A DNA stretch of 64,000 nt from Arsenophonus sp052171275. Lineage in GTDB: Bacteria > Pseudomonadota > Gammaproteobacteria > Enterobacterales > Enterobacteriaceae. The position numbers and the translations under genes are program-made. This document shows positions 11,421 to 20,297 of this stretch, piece by piece; position 1 is the first letter of the stretch, and every line of letters starts with the position of its first letter. The stretch spans positions 62,001 through 126,000 of the forward strand of contig CM125795.1 of NCBI GenBank assembly GCA_052171275.1, in the 5' to 3' direction. The notes beneath the pieces are model-generated. The model was not told the DNA's origin. It saw only the letters and a program-made list of their open reading frames with translations, and made no database searches.

Positions 11421-12536
11421 GTGAAATATGAATTACAAAATCAAGATGGTCAAGCTCGTCTTGGTCATTTAATTTTTAATAATTGGATTATAGAAACACC
11501 TGTTTTTATGCCAGTTGGTACTTATGGTGTAGTAAAAAGTATGACATCAAATGATATTAAAGAAACAGGAACAGAAATACTATTAGCTAATGCTTTTCAT
11601 TTATGGTTACGTCCTGGACAAAGGATAATAAAATTACACGGTGATTTACATAATTTCATGCAATGGCAAAATCCAATTTTAACTGATTCAGGTGGTTTTC
11701 AAGTTTTTAGCCTTGGAAGAATTTGTAAAATTAAAGAAGATGGTGTCTATTTTCGCCATCCAGTTAATGGTACAAAAATTTTTTTTAGCCCTGAAAAATC
11801 AATGGAAATTCAATATTATCTTGGTTCAGATATTGTTATGGTTCTTGATGAATGTACACCTTACCCGGTAAATTGGAATTATGCTAAAAAATCAATGGAG
11901 ATGTCTCTGCGTTGGGCAAAACGTAGTCGTCAACGGTTTGACGAGTTAACAAATAAAAATGCGCTTTTTGGTATTATTCAAGGCAGTATTTATCAGGATT
12001 TACGTGATATTTCGGTAAAAAGTTTAGTTGAAATTGGTTTTGATGGTTATGCTATTGGTGGTTTAGCTGTTGGAGAATCTAAAGAAGATATGTATCGAAT
12101 TTTATCTAAAATTTGTCTAGAAATTCCTAAGAATAAACCACGTTATTTAATGGGAATTGGTAAACCAGAAGATCTTATTGAAGCCGTTTATTATGGTATT
12201 GATATGTTTGATTGCGTAATTCCAACCCGTAATGCACGAAATGGTCACTTATTTGTGACCGAAGGTATAATTAAAATACGTAATGCTAAATATAAATTAG
12301 ATACTTTACCGTTAGATGCATATTGTGATTGTTATACTTGTTCTAATTATACTCGTTCATACTTACATCATCTTGATAAGTGTAATGAAATTCTTGGTGC
12401 GAGACTTAATACATTGCATAATTTACGTTATTATCAACGACTAATGTTTGAAATTAGAAAATCGATTAAAAAAAATAAATTTAAGACTTTCTATTTAGAA
12501 TTTTATCGACGGATTAATAAAGATCCAATGAATTAA
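11421..12536 (+). CDS. tgt: queuine tRNA-ribosyltransferase (tRNA-guanine transglycosylase)
   Basis: Cytosolic enzyme that exchanges guanine-34 of GUN-anticodon tRNAs (Asp, Asn, His, Tyr) for preQ1. The 371-residue TIM-barrel protein has the catalytic Asp89 (LTDSGGFQVFSLG), the nucleophile Asp264 (GIDMFDCVIPTRNARNGH) and the zinc site Cys302, Cys304, Cys307 and His333, at the same numbers as in E. coli. All key residues are intact, so it should be active. Translation starts with GTG, chosen because AAAGGAG ends six bases before it and the next residues (KYEL) align with the E. coli N-terminus. It is first in a cluster with yajC, secD and secF, as in E. coli, but the usual upstream partner queA is dead, so the product tRNA would stop at preQ1 unless another enzyme acts. 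Confidence 0.97.
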   Translation: MKYELQNQDGQARLGHLIFNNWIIETPVFMPVGTYGVVKSMTSNDIKETGTEILLANAFHLWLRPGQRIIKLHGDLHNFMQWQNPILTDSGGFQVFSLGRICKIKEDGVYFRHPVNGTKIFFSPEKSMEIQYYLGSDIVMVLDECTPYPVNWNYAKKSMEMSLRWAKRSRQRFDELTNKNALFGIIQGSIYQDLRDISVKSLVEIGFDGYAIGGLAVGESKEDMYRILSKICLEIPKNKPRYLMGIGKPEDLIEAVYYGIDMFDCVIPTRNARNGHLFVTEGIIKIRNAKYKLDTLPLDAYCDCYTCSNYTRSYLHHLDKCNEILGARLNTLHNLRYYQRLMFEIRKSIKKNKFKTFYLEFYRRINKDPMN

Positions 12537-12666
12537 ATTTCATAAAAATTATAGTAATACTTTGATAAACATATTAATTAATTAAAATTAATGTAGTGGT
12601 ATTTATTTATTTTAGTTAATCTTTTAAGTTTTAATGTTATTTAAAATATTAATGAGGAAATTTTTG

Positions 12667-12999
12667 ATGAATTTTTTTATTTCCGAAGCGATTGCTTCAG
12701 GGGTTACACAGTCACAAGGAAATCCATATTCTTTAATTATAATTCTAGTTATTTTTGGATTAATTTTTTATTTTATGATTTTACGTCCACAACAGAAGCG
12801 AGCTAGAGAACATAAAAAATTAATGGATTCTATTTCTAAAGGTGATGAAATACTAACAACTGGTGGATTAATTGGACGCGTTACCAAAATATCTGAAACA
12901 GGTTGCATTATTATTGCAATAAATAATACAAATGAAGTAACTATTAAACGTGATTTTGTTGCTTCTATATTACCAAAAGGTACAATAAAATCTATCTAA
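12667..12999 (+). CDS. yajC: Sec translocon accessory subunit YajC
   Basis: Small inner-membrane protein that forms a complex with SecD and SecF at the SecYEG translocon. The 110-residue product has one transmembrane helix (about residues 19-39, ending FYFMILRPQQKR) followed by a cytoplasmic domain with KGDEILTTGGLIGRVTKI. The start at 12667 is chosen over an upstream in-frame ATG at 12634 because GAGGA lies eight bases before it and because MNFFISEAIAS matches the E. coli N-terminus and total length exactly. It follows tgt by 130 bases and precedes secD by 28, keeping the usual operon order. No anomalies. Confidence 0.95.
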   Translation: MNFFISEAIASGVTQSQGNPYSLIIILVIFGLIFYFMILRPQQKRAREHKKLMDSISKGDEILTTGGLIGRVTKISETGCIIIAINNTNEVTIKRDFVASILPKGTIKSI

Positions 13000-13027
13000 T
13001 TTCTCATTTTTCAAAAAGAGAGTTGAC

Positions 13028-14875
13028 GTGATAAATTATTATCCTTTATGGAAGTATTTAACTCTGATCGTTTCGTTATTCATAGGTTTGTTATACGCAC
13101 TTCCAAACCTTTATGGGGAAGATCCTGCTATTCAGATTACTGGTGTGTACGGAACAGTTGCTAATGAATATATTTTAAATCATGTTCATAATATTTTAAA
13201 GAAAGATAAAATAAAAAGTAAATCAATCCTTTTAAAAGATGGTGTAATTTTCATTCGATTTAGTAATCCAGATATCCAGTTTAATGCACGCGAAAGTTTA
13301 CTAAGAGATTTAGGAAGAGAATATATTATTGCGTTAAGTCTAATGCCAGCTACTCCTTATTGGTTAAGAATATTAGGTGGTGAACCAATGAAATTGGGTT
13401 TAGATTTACGTGGTGGTGTTCACTTTCTAATAGATATAGACATGAAGCCAGTATTAAATAAATTACAAGAACAAAATATAGATAAACTTCGTATTGATTT
13501 ACGTGAAAAAAAAATCGAATATTCAACTATACGTAAAATAGATAATTATGGATTTAAAATTTATTTAAACGATAATAATAACTTTTCTAAAGTCAAATCT
13601 TATTTAATATCAAATTATCGTAATTTTGATTTTAGTTCTAGTGATAACAATATATTAATAATAACAATGACAGATAAATATATTCGTGGAGTTCGTAATA
13701 ATGCAATATTAAAAAATATTAATATTATCCGTAATCGTATTAACCAATTAGGTATTACAGAAGCATTAGTACAACAACAAGGTAATGATCGTATTGTTGT
13801 TGAATTACCTGGTATTCAAGATACTGCTCGAGCAAAAGAGATTTTAGGGGCAACTGCAACTTTAGAATTTCGTTTAGTTAATACAGATATAGATAATTCT
13901 GCTATTCAACTTAATCATATTCCAGGTGATTCTGAAATAAAATATACTCGTGATGGTAAACCTATTGCTCTTTATAAACATGTTGTCTTAATGGGAGATC
14001 ATATTACTGATTCTTTATCTAGTTTTGATGAAATTGGTAGACCTGAAGTAAACATTACTTTGGATAGTGAAGGTGGATTTATTATGTCAAATTTCACACG
14101 TAATAATCAAAATAAATTGATGGCAACTTTATTCATTGAATATAAAGATAGTGGCCAAAAAGATGCCGAACATCGTACTATTTTAATAAAAGATGAAAAA
14201 ATCATTAATATTGCTAGAATTTCTTCTCATTTTAGTAATAAATTTCGTATTACTGGTATGAATAATCAAATAGAAGCTCGTCAATTATCATTATTATTAC
14301 GGGCTGGAACATTAATAGTTCCTATTCAAATTATTGAGGAGCGTACAATTGGGCCAACATTAGGATTACTAAATATTGAGCAAGGAATGAAAGCATCATT
14401 ATCTGGCTTACTAGCTTCAGTATTATTTATGGTAATTTATTACCGTAAGTTTGGTTTTATTGCAAGTTCAGCATTATTAGCTAATTTAATTCTTATCGTG
14501 GGTGTTATGTCTTTATTACCAGGAGTTACATTAACTATGCCAGGAATTGCCGGTATTGTATTAACACTTGCTGTTGCTGTTGATGCCAATGTATTAATTA
14601 ATGAACGCATTAAAGAAGAGTTAAGAAATGGTCGTTCCATACAATACGCTATAAATGAGGGTTATAGTGGTGCATTATCCAGTATATTAGATGCTAATTT
14701 AACAACTGTAATTACAGCAATTATTTTATATACTTTAGGCACTGGTCCAATTAAAGGTTTTGCCATTACTACAGTGATTGGAGTCGTTACTTCTATTTTT
14801 ACTTCAATCATAGGAACGCGTGCTATAGTAAACTTATTATATGGCGGTAAACATATTAAAAATCTTTCTATTTAA
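13028..14875 (+). CDS. secD: protein translocase subunit SecD
   Basis: Inner-membrane subunit of the SecDF complex, an RND-superfamily protein that uses the proton gradient to help pull exported proteins out of SecYEG. At 615 residues it equals the E. coli length. There is one N-terminal membrane helix (about 9-27, followed by LPNLYGEDPA), a large periplasmic P1 region, and five helices in the last 165 residues. The signatures MKLGLDLRGGVHFLIDID near residue 120, the transmembrane motif LAVAVDANVLINERIKEE and the end VNLLYGGK are all present. The start is GTG at 13028, selected because VINYYPLWKY aligns with MLNRYPLWKY of E. coli and AGAGAG precedes it. Eleven bases separate it from secF, so the two are cotranscribed and probably translationally linked. 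Confidence 0.96.
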   Translation: MINYYPLWKYLTLIVSLFIGLLYALPNLYGEDPAIQITGVYGTVANEYILNHVHNILKKDKIKSKSILLKDGVIFIRFSNPDIQFNARESLLRDLGREYIIALSLMPATPYWLRILGGEPMKLGLDLRGGVHFLIDIDMKPVLNKLQEQNIDKLRIDLREKKIEYSTIRKIDNYGFKIYLNDNNNFSKVKSYLISNYRNFDFSSSDNNILIITMTDKYIRGVRNNAILKNINIIRNRINQLGITEALVQQQGNDRIVVELPGIQDTARAKEILGATATLEFRLVNTDIDNSAIQLNHIPGDSEIKYTRDGKPIALYKHVVLMGDHITDSLSSFDEIGRPEVNITLDSEGGFIMSNFTRNNQNKLMATLFIEYKDSGQKDAEHRTILIKDEKIINIARISSHFSNKFRITGMNNQIEARQLSLLLRAGTLIVPIQIIEERTIGPTLGLLNIEQGMKASLSGLLASVLFMVIYYRKFGFIASSALLANLILIVGVMSLLPGVTLTMPGIAGIVLTLAVAVDANVLINERIKEELRNGRSIQYAINEGYSGALSSILDANLTTVITAIILYTLGTGPIKGFAITTVIGVVTSIFTSIIGTRAIVNLLYGGKHIKNLSI

Positions 14876-14886
14876 GGAATCTCGTT

Positions 14887-15825
14887 ATGCAACTGCAACA
14901 AGATTACACAATAGAACAGTTAAATCATGGCCGTAAAGTTATCGATTTTATGCGTTGGGATTATTTAGCGTTTTCTCTTTCAATTATTTTATTTATTTTT
15001 TCGGTTACTATTTTTTTATTGAAAGATTTTAATTTGGGATTGGATTTTACAGGAGGAACAGTTATTGAAATGAATTTCAATAAACCTATAAATCTAAATA
15101 AAATTAGAACGAAATTAACTAATAGTGGTTATCCTGAACATTTAATACAAAATTTTGGTAGTACTCGAGATATTTTGATTCGATTTTCTCATACTAAAGG
15201 TATTGAAAATCAAGAAATTGGTAAATCTATTATTTCAATAATTCATAAAGATATAGACGATCAAGCAATAGTTAAGCGTATCGAATTTGTTGGGCCAAGT
15301 GTTGGCGATGAATTAGCTCAAAATGGAGGAATCGCACTTTTAGTTGCATTGATCTCTATTTTAATTTATGTTGGATTACGTTTTGAATGGCGTCTAGCTG
15401 CAGGTTCAGTAATATCATTAGCCCATGATTTAATTATTACATTAGGTATTATATCTCTTTTTCAAATTGAAGTTGATATGACTATTGTTGCTTCATTAAT
15501 GTCTGTTATTGGTTATTCATTAAACGATACAATCGTTGTTTCTGATCGTATTCGTGAAAATTTTCGTAAGATTCGGTTTGGTACTTCTTATGAAATAATG
15601 AATTTATCATTAACGCAAACATTAAATCGAACAGTGATTACATCATGCACTTTTTTATTAGTGGTATTAATGCTTTATCTTTTTGGTGGATCAATTATGA
15701 AAGGATTTTCACTAGTTATGTTAATTGGTGTTCCAATTGGAACTGTATCTTCAATTTATGTCGCTTCTGCTTTAGCATTAAAGATGAAAATGAAACGAAA
15801 GCATTTCATTTATCTTAAAAAATAA
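14887..15825 (+). CDS. secF: protein translocase subunit SecF
   Basis: Partner of SecD in the SecDF translocation motor. The 312-residue protein has a first membrane helix at about 26-46, then FNLGLDFTGGTVIEMNF opening the periplasmic domain, and five further helices from about residue 150, with FVGPSVGDELAQNGG, MSVIGYSLNDTIVVSDRIREN and LNRTVITSCTFLLVVL. These are the family signatures. It is slightly shorter than E. coli SecF (323), with a reduced C-terminal tail. The ATG is preceded by AAGGAA at good spacing and lies 11 bases behind secD. The E. coli genes that follow (tsx, yajI) are missing; nrdR comes next after 139 bases. Confidence 0.96.
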   Translation: MQLQQDYTIEQLNHGRKVIDFMRWDYLAFSLSIILFIFSVTIFLLKDFNLGLDFTGGTVIEMNFNKPINLNKIRTKLTNSGYPEHLIQNFGSTRDILIRFSHTKGIENQEIGKSIISIIHKDIDDQAIVKRIEFVGPSVGDELAQNGGIALLVALISILIYVGLRFEWRLAAGSVISLAHDLIITLGIISLFQIEVDMTIVASLMSVIGYSLNDTIVVSDRIRENFRKIRFGTSYEIMNLSLTQTLNRTVITSCTFLLVVLMLYLFGGSIMKGFSLVMLIGVPIGTVSSIYVASALALKMKMKRKHFIYLKK

Positions 15826-15964
15826 AAAGGAGATATATCAATATTTTATTCTATCTTAAAAATTAATTTTATTAATTCAAATTCTATTACATTGAGATAA
15901 CTAGTCAGTTTTCATTTATAATTTAGTTAAACTTAAAAATCAGATTTTAAAGTCAGGAAATTTT

Positions 15965-16414
15965 ATGCATTGCCCATTTTGCACTGCTGCAGATACTAAG
16001 GTTATTGACTCACGTCTAATTGGCAATGGTTCACAAGTTCGTCGTCGACGACGATGTCTTGAATGTCAGGATCGCTTTACTACTTTTGAGGTAGCTGAAT
16101 TAATCATGCCTCGCGTGGTAAAAAGTGACGATATACCTGAGTTATTTGATGAACTTAAACTTAGACGAGGTATAGAAAAAGCATTAGAAAAACGTCCGGT
16201 AATTTCTAATGATGTAGAAACAGTAATTAATAATATAAAGTTGAAACTCAGAGCAACTGGTAATCGAGAAATTCCAGCGAAAATGATTGGAAAAATTGTT
16301 ATGGAAGAGTTAAAAAAAATAGATAAAGTTGCTTATATACGCTTTGCTTCTGTATATCGTAGTTTTAAAGATATTCGTGAATTCGGTGAAGAAATTTCTA
16401 AGTTACAGGATTAA
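15965..16414 (+). CDS. nrdR: transcriptional repressor NrdR
   Basis: Zinc-ribbon, ATP-cone repressor of ribonucleotide reductase genes; it senses ATP/dATP and binds NrdR boxes. The 149-residue product has the zinc ribbon at residues 3-34 with Cys3, Cys6, Cys31 and Cys34, a basic arginine run before Cys31, and an ATP-cone at about 49-139 (PRVVKSDD, KLRRGIEKALEKRPV). Length equals that of E. coli NrdR. The start follows TCAGGA at a spacing of six. Only seven bases separate it from ribD, matching the E. coli nrdR-ribD-ribH-nusB arrangement. A possible promoter (TTGAGA 15892, TATAAT 15917, 19-base spacer) lies upstream but its spacing is poor. Confidence 0.96.
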   Translation: MHCPFCTAADTKVIDSRLIGNGSQVRRRRRCLECQDRFTTFEVAELIMPRVVKSDDIPELFDELKLRRGIEKALEKRPVISNDVETVINNIKLKLRATGNREIPAKMIGKIVMEELKKIDKVAYIRFASVYRSFKDIREFGEEISKLQD

Positions 16415-16421
16415 TGATAAA

Positions 16422-17534
16422 ATGAGTACAACTACTGATAAGCAGTTTATGATACGCGCATTATCATTGGCTAAACAGGGGAGATTTACAACTTCGCCCA
16501 ATCCTAATGTAGGTTGCGTTATTGTATATAATAATAAAATTATAGGTGAAGGCTTTCATTATAAAGCAGGTCATACGCATGCTGAGATTTATGCCATACA
16601 GATGGCAGGTAAAAAAACTAATGGAGCAATTGCTTATATTACATTAGAACCATGTAGCCATTATGGTAAAACACCGCCTTGTGTAGATGCATTAATAAAC
16701 GCTGGTATTCGGCGTGTTTTTGTAGCGATGCAAGATCCAAATCCTAAGGTTTCAGGACGCAGTTTGCTTAAGTTACAACAAGCTGGTATTGAAGTTATAT
16801 ATGGTTTGCTAACAAATGAGGCTGAACAATTAAATCTAGGATTTATAAAAAAAATGAGAACTGGTTTTCCTTATGTTCAACTTAAATTAGCCGCATCACT
16901 TGATGGACGAATAGCTCTTGCATCAGGTGAAAGTAAATGGATTACTACATCAATAGCTCGTAAAGATGTACAAAGCTTTAGAGCTGAAGCAAGCGCGATT
17001 TTAACTACCGATAAAACTATTTTAAATGATAATCCTTCTTTAAATGTTCGTTGGAAAGATTTGCTTCCTGAAATACAAAATATTTATCCAAAAGATCATA
17101 TCAGACAACCAATAAGAATTGTTTTAGATCGTCTTAACAAAATAAAACCAGAACACATAGTTACAAAATTAGATGGTGAATGTTGGCTTATTCGTTCTAA
17201 TCCAATATCGCAAAATTGGTTAGGTAATGTTAAACAAATTAAAACTTCAACTTCCGAAATGGGAATTGATTTATCTTTATTAATGATGAAACTAGCTAAA
17301 TACAATATTAATTCGATTTTAGTTGAGAGCGGAGCAACACTTGCTGGTTCTTTATTAACATCAAAATTAGTTGATGAATTAATTATTTATGTCGCTCCTA
17401 AAATTTTAGGAATAACAGCAAGAGGATTAATTTATATTCCAGAATTACAAAAATTAAAAGATGCTCCTAAATTTGAATTTATTGATATCAAACTTATTAG
17501 TAATAATTTGCGTTTAAGACTTCGTCCATTATGA
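16422..17534 (+). CDS. ribD: bifunctional riboflavin biosynthesis protein RibD (deaminase/reductase)
   Basis: Catalyses two consecutive steps of riboflavin synthesis: deamination of the pyrimidine intermediate from GTP and NADPH reduction of its ribose. The 370-residue protein has an N-terminal zinc deaminase domain (about 6-145) with His53-Ala-Glu55 and Cys78/Cys87 in LEPCSHYGKTPPC, and a C-terminal reductase domain (from about 150) with LKLAASLDGRIA, ASGESKWIT and a late VESGATLAGSL motif. The start at 16422 is chosen because it lies just past the nrdR stop and gives the E. coli-like N-terminus; an in-frame upstream start would overlap nrdR by 86 bases. ribH follows after 192 bases. It is consistent with a symbiont supplying vitamin B2, though ribA, ribB and ribE (riboflavin synthase) are not in the window. 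Confidence 0.95.
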   Translation: MSTTTDKQFMIRALSLAKQGRFTTSPNPNVGCVIVYNNKIIGEGFHYKAGHTHAEIYAIQMAGKKTNGAIAYITLEPCSHYGKTPPCVDALINAGIRRVFVAMQDPNPKVSGRSLLKLQQAGIEVIYGLLTNEAEQLNLGFIKKMRTGFPYVQLKLAASLDGRIALASGESKWITTSIARKDVQSFRAEASAILTTDKTILNDNPSLNVRWKDLLPEIQNIYPKDHIRQPIRIVLDRLNKIKPEHIVTKLDGECWLIRSNPISQNWLGNVKQIKTSTSEMGIDLSLLMMKLAKYNINSILVESGATLAGSLLTSKLVDELIIYVAPKILGITARGLIYIPELQKLKDAPKFEFIDIKLISNNLRLRLRPL

Positions 17535-17726
17535 GAGTGTTAATTTTATTAATTGTTTATCTTAAATATAATATATTAAGATAATTTAAATAATATAAGA
17601 TATAATATATTAAATTTAATATTTTTAATCTTTATTAAAAACTTAACGAAATTTTCATATTTTATATGAAGGTAATATAAAAATTTTATATTATTATTAA
17701 TAATAATTAGTTATTTAAGGAATGTT

Positions 17727-18209
17727 ATGAACGTAATAAAAGGTGCTATAATAGCACCAAAAGCTCGTATAGCAATCGTTGTTGCAAGATTTAATCATTT
17801 CGTTAATAAAAGTTTATTAGAAGGTGCCATTGATACATTAGAGCGTATCGGACAAGTTATAACAGAAAACATTACTGTAATTTGGGTACCTGGTGCTTAT
17901 GAATTGCCTTTAACTATTAAAACATTGGTGGAGATAAAAAAATATGATGCAGTAATTGCGCTTGCTAGTATTATTCGTGGTGAGTCAAATCACTTTGAAT
18001 ATGTTGCTGATAAATCTATTTCTGGACTTTTTAATATTATGATGAGTAGTAACATTCCTATCGCATTTGGTGTATTAACAATAGAAAATACAGAACAGGC
18101 TATTGAGCGTGCAGGTACTAAAATGGGTAATAAGGGTGCTGATGCTGCTTTAACTGCATTAGAAATGATTAATATAATTAATATTATTAAAGGAAAATTA
18201 TTTATTTAA
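17727..18209 (+). CDS. ribH: 6,7-dimethyl-8-ribityllumazine synthase
   Basis: Condenses the RibD product (after dephosphorylation) with dihydroxybutanone phosphate to lumazine, the penultimate riboflavin step; family members form 60-subunit capsids. The 160-residue product carries the active-site segments VARFNHFVNKSLLEGA, VPGAYELPL, ASIIRGESNHFEYVA (with the catalytic histidine) and FGVLTIENTEQA, plus the late AGTKMGNKG. Length is a few residues above E. coli RibH/RibE. The ATG is preceded by TAAGGA at a spacing of five. It is joined to nusB by a nine-base gap containing AAGGAG. The preceding 192-base spacer is wider than in E. coli and holds no gene. Confidence 0.96.
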   Translation: MNVIKGAIIAPKARIAIVVARFNHFVNKSLLEGAIDTLERIGQVITENITVIWVPGAYELPLTIKTLVEIKKYDAVIALASIIRGESNHFEYVADKSISGLFNIMMSSNIPIAFGVLTIENTEQAIERAGTKMGNKGADAALTALEMINIINIIKGKLFI

Positions 18210-18218
18210 GGAGAATTC

Positions 18219-18632
18219 ATGAAACCTGCTGCTCGTCATCGTGCGCGTGAATGTATTGTTCAAGCAATCTATTCATGGCAAATATCTGGTAATAACATTA
18301 ATGATGTTAAATCTGAGTTTTTATCTGATCAAGATATGTCAGATGTTGATATGATTTATTTTAGTGAGCTTGTTATAGGTATTTCAGCCAATGTTGTTGA
18401 ATTAGATAAAAAAATGGCTCCATATCTTTCTCGTCAAGTTGATAAAATTGATCAGGTGGAAAAAGCTGTTTTACGTTTAGCAATGTTTGAATTTTATTAT
18501 CGTAATGATATACCATATAAAGTTACTATTAATGAAGCTATTGAATTAGCGAAAATTTTCGGAGCAGAAGAAAGTCATAAATTTATTAATGGAGCATTAG
18601 ATAAGGTCGCTTCTCTTATCAAGAAGAATTAA
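18219..18632 (+). CDS. nusB: transcription antitermination factor NusB
   Basis: All-helical RNA-binding protein that pairs with S10 (NusE) on boxA RNA to antiterminate ribosomal RNA transcription. The 137-residue product shows the opening KPAARHRARECIVQAIYSWQ, the central YLSRQVDKIDQVEKAVLRLA and the closing PYKVTINEAIELAKIFGAEESHKF region (shown here in part) typical of NusB, and equals the E. coli length within two residues. AAGGAG sits six bases before the ATG. It follows ribH directly and precedes thiL by 96 bases. Confidence 0.96.
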   Translation: MKPAARHRARECIVQAIYSWQISGNNINDVKSEFLSDQDMSDVDMIYFSELVIGISANVVELDKKMAPYLSRQVDKIDQVEKAVLRLAMFEFYYRNDIPYKVTINEAIELAKIFGAEESHKFINGALDKVASLIKKN

Positions 18633-18728
18633 TAGTCTTTAGACTTAAAAAATAATCTTACTTCTGTTTTATTATAAAATATTTTATTTTCTTATGATAA
18701 TCTAAACATCAATATATTGGATATTATC

Positions 18729-19706
18729 ATGATTTGTGGCGAATTTGATATAATTACTAGATATTTTAATCGTCAAAAAAAAAATAAGTACGGGGTTAAT
18801 ATTGGTATTGGTGATGATTGTGCATTAGTAACAATACCAAAAAAAAACCAATTAGCAATTACTACTGATACATTAGTTGCTGGTATTCATTTTTTTGATA
18901 ATATTTCTCCAGAATCTTTAGCTTATAAATCATTAGCTGTCAACTTAAGCGATTTAGCTGCTATGGGAGCAAATCCAGTATGGGTTTCTCTAGCATTAAC
19001 ATTACCAAAAATTAATGAAGATTGGCTGGAAAGATTTAGCTCAAGTTTATTTGAGCAGATTAATTATTATAAAATGCAGCTTATTGGTGGTGATACGACA
19101 CTAGGTCCAATGAGTTTAACTTATACAGTTCATGGTTTGATTCCTGAAGGAAAATCGTTAAAACGATTAGGAGCCCGTGATGGTGATTTAATTTATGTTA
19201 CAGGAACATTAGGAGATAGTGCTGCAGGTCTTGCAATTTTGAAATCGAAACTGATTGTTAATGACATAAAAGATCGTAATTGGTTGATACAACGTCATTT
19301 AAGGCCAGAGCCTCGTATTTCGCATGGAAAAGCTTTACGTAATCTTGCTTCTTCTGCTATAGATATATCAGATGGTTTGATTTCTAATATTAGGCATATT
19401 TTAAAAATAAATAGTTGTGGTGCTAAAATTAAATTGGATTTTTTACCTTTATCTGATGCATTACAAAGACAAACTACTTCAGAACAAGCTTTAAATTTAG
19501 CCTTAAATGGTGGAGAAGATTATGAATTATGTTTTACAATACCTGAGATAAATTGTGATAAATTAGATTATATAATAGCGCACAATAATGTAAATTTACA
19601 TTGTATTGGTAATATAACAAAAAAATCGGAAGAGGAAGATATCCAATATTTTTATGATGATAGAAAAATTTTATTTAATTTAATCGATTTTAATCATTTT
19701 TTATAA
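18729..19706 (+). CDS. thiL: thiamine-monophosphate kinase
   Basis: ATP-dependent kinase making thiamine diphosphate from thiamine monophosphate, the last step to the active cofactor. The 325-residue product (same as E. coli) has the family blocks in order: GIGDDCALV near residue 27, TTDTLVAGIHF, YKSLAVNLSDLAAMGA, LIGGDTT, GTLGDSAAGLAIL, RHLRPEPRI, SAIDISDGLI and NGGEDYELCFT. The aspartates that bind magnesium are intact. The start at 18729 is chosen over an upstream in-frame TTG at 18717 because MICGEFDII aligns with the E. coli N-terminus MACGEFSLI. pgpA starts ten bases after its stop. Together with thiI and dxs it suggests that thiamine diphosphate supply matters here. Confidence 0.95.
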   Translation: MICGEFDIITRYFNRQKKNKYGVNIGIGDDCALVTIPKKNQLAITTDTLVAGIHFFDNISPESLAYKSLAVNLSDLAAMGANPVWVSLALTLPKINEDWLERFSSSLFEQINYYKMQLIGGDTTLGPMSLTYTVHGLIPEGKSLKRLGARDGDLIYVTGTLGDSAAGLAILKSKLIVNDIKDRNWLIQRHLRPEPRISHGKALRNLASSAIDISDGLISNIRHILKINSCGAKIKLDFLPLSDALQRQTTSEQALNLALNGGEDYELCFTIPEINCDKLDYIIAHNNVNLHCIGNITKKSEEEDIQYFYDDRKILFNLIDFNHFL

Positions 19707-19716
19707 ATAACTTGTT

Positions 19717-20220
19717 ATGAATTGTAAAAAATCTTTTTTAATGTTTTTAAATTCTTGGTATTTATTATCAACTGGATTTGGAAGTGGTTTATCACCTATT
19801 ATTCCTGGAACAATTGGATCTTTATTTTGTATTCCGTTCTGGTTATTAATGTATTGGTTATTACCTATTTGGTTATGTTGGCTTATAATTTTATTTAGTT
19901 TTTTTATTGGTATTTTTATTTGTAAGATGATATCTTTTGATATGCAAGTTCATGATCATGGTAGTATTGTTTGGGATGAATTCGTAGGCATGTGGATAAC
20001 CCTTATGTTTATACCAATTATTAATTGGCAATGGATATTAATTACGTTTCTACTTTTTCGTTTTTTAGATATATTAAAACCTTGGCCTATTTATTGGTTT
20101 GATCGAAAAATAAGCGGAGGATTAGGAATTATGATAGATGATATCATTGTAGCAATTTCTTCTATTATTATTATTAGCATACTTACTTATTATTTACCTA
20201 TATTATATTATATAAAATAA
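19717..20220 (+). CDS. pgpA: phosphatidylglycerophosphatase A
   Basis: Inner-membrane phosphatase that converts phosphatidylglycerol phosphate to phosphatidylglycerol. The 167-residue product has several hydrophobic helices and the PgpA family blocks TGFGSGLSPIIPGTIGSL near residue 20, DPGSIVWDEFVGMW-like HDHGSIVWDEFVGMW near residue 83, and FRFLDILKPWPIYWFDRK near 115, followed by GGLGIMIDDIIVA. Length is close to the E. coli protein. It is translationally close to thiL (ten-base gap) as in E. coli and ends a plus-strand run that converges on dxs; a bidirectional terminator lies between. Confidence 0.94.
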   Translation: MNCKKSFLMFLNSWYLLSTGFGSGLSPIIPGTIGSLFCIPFWLLMYWLLPIWLCWLIILFSFFIGIFICKMISFDMQVHDHGSIVWDEFVGMWITLMFIPIINWQWILITFLLFRFLDILKPWPIYWFDRKISGGLGIMIDDIIVAISSIIIISILTYYLPILYYIK

Positions 20221-20236
20221 TTTTAAAGTTATTAAT

Positions 20237-20275
20237 AAAATTAAAAGATCATTTATTAAATAAGCTTTTAATTTT
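20237..20275. terminator. bidirectional terminator between pgpA and dxs
   Basis: AAAATTAAAAG (20237-20247) pairs perfectly with CTTTTAATTTT (20265-20275) around a 17-base loop. The flanking A- and T-runs supply a U-tract in both directions, and the element sits in the 77-base gap between two convergent genes. Confidence 0.6.
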
Positions 20276-20297
20276 AATATTTAAAATATTTATTTAA

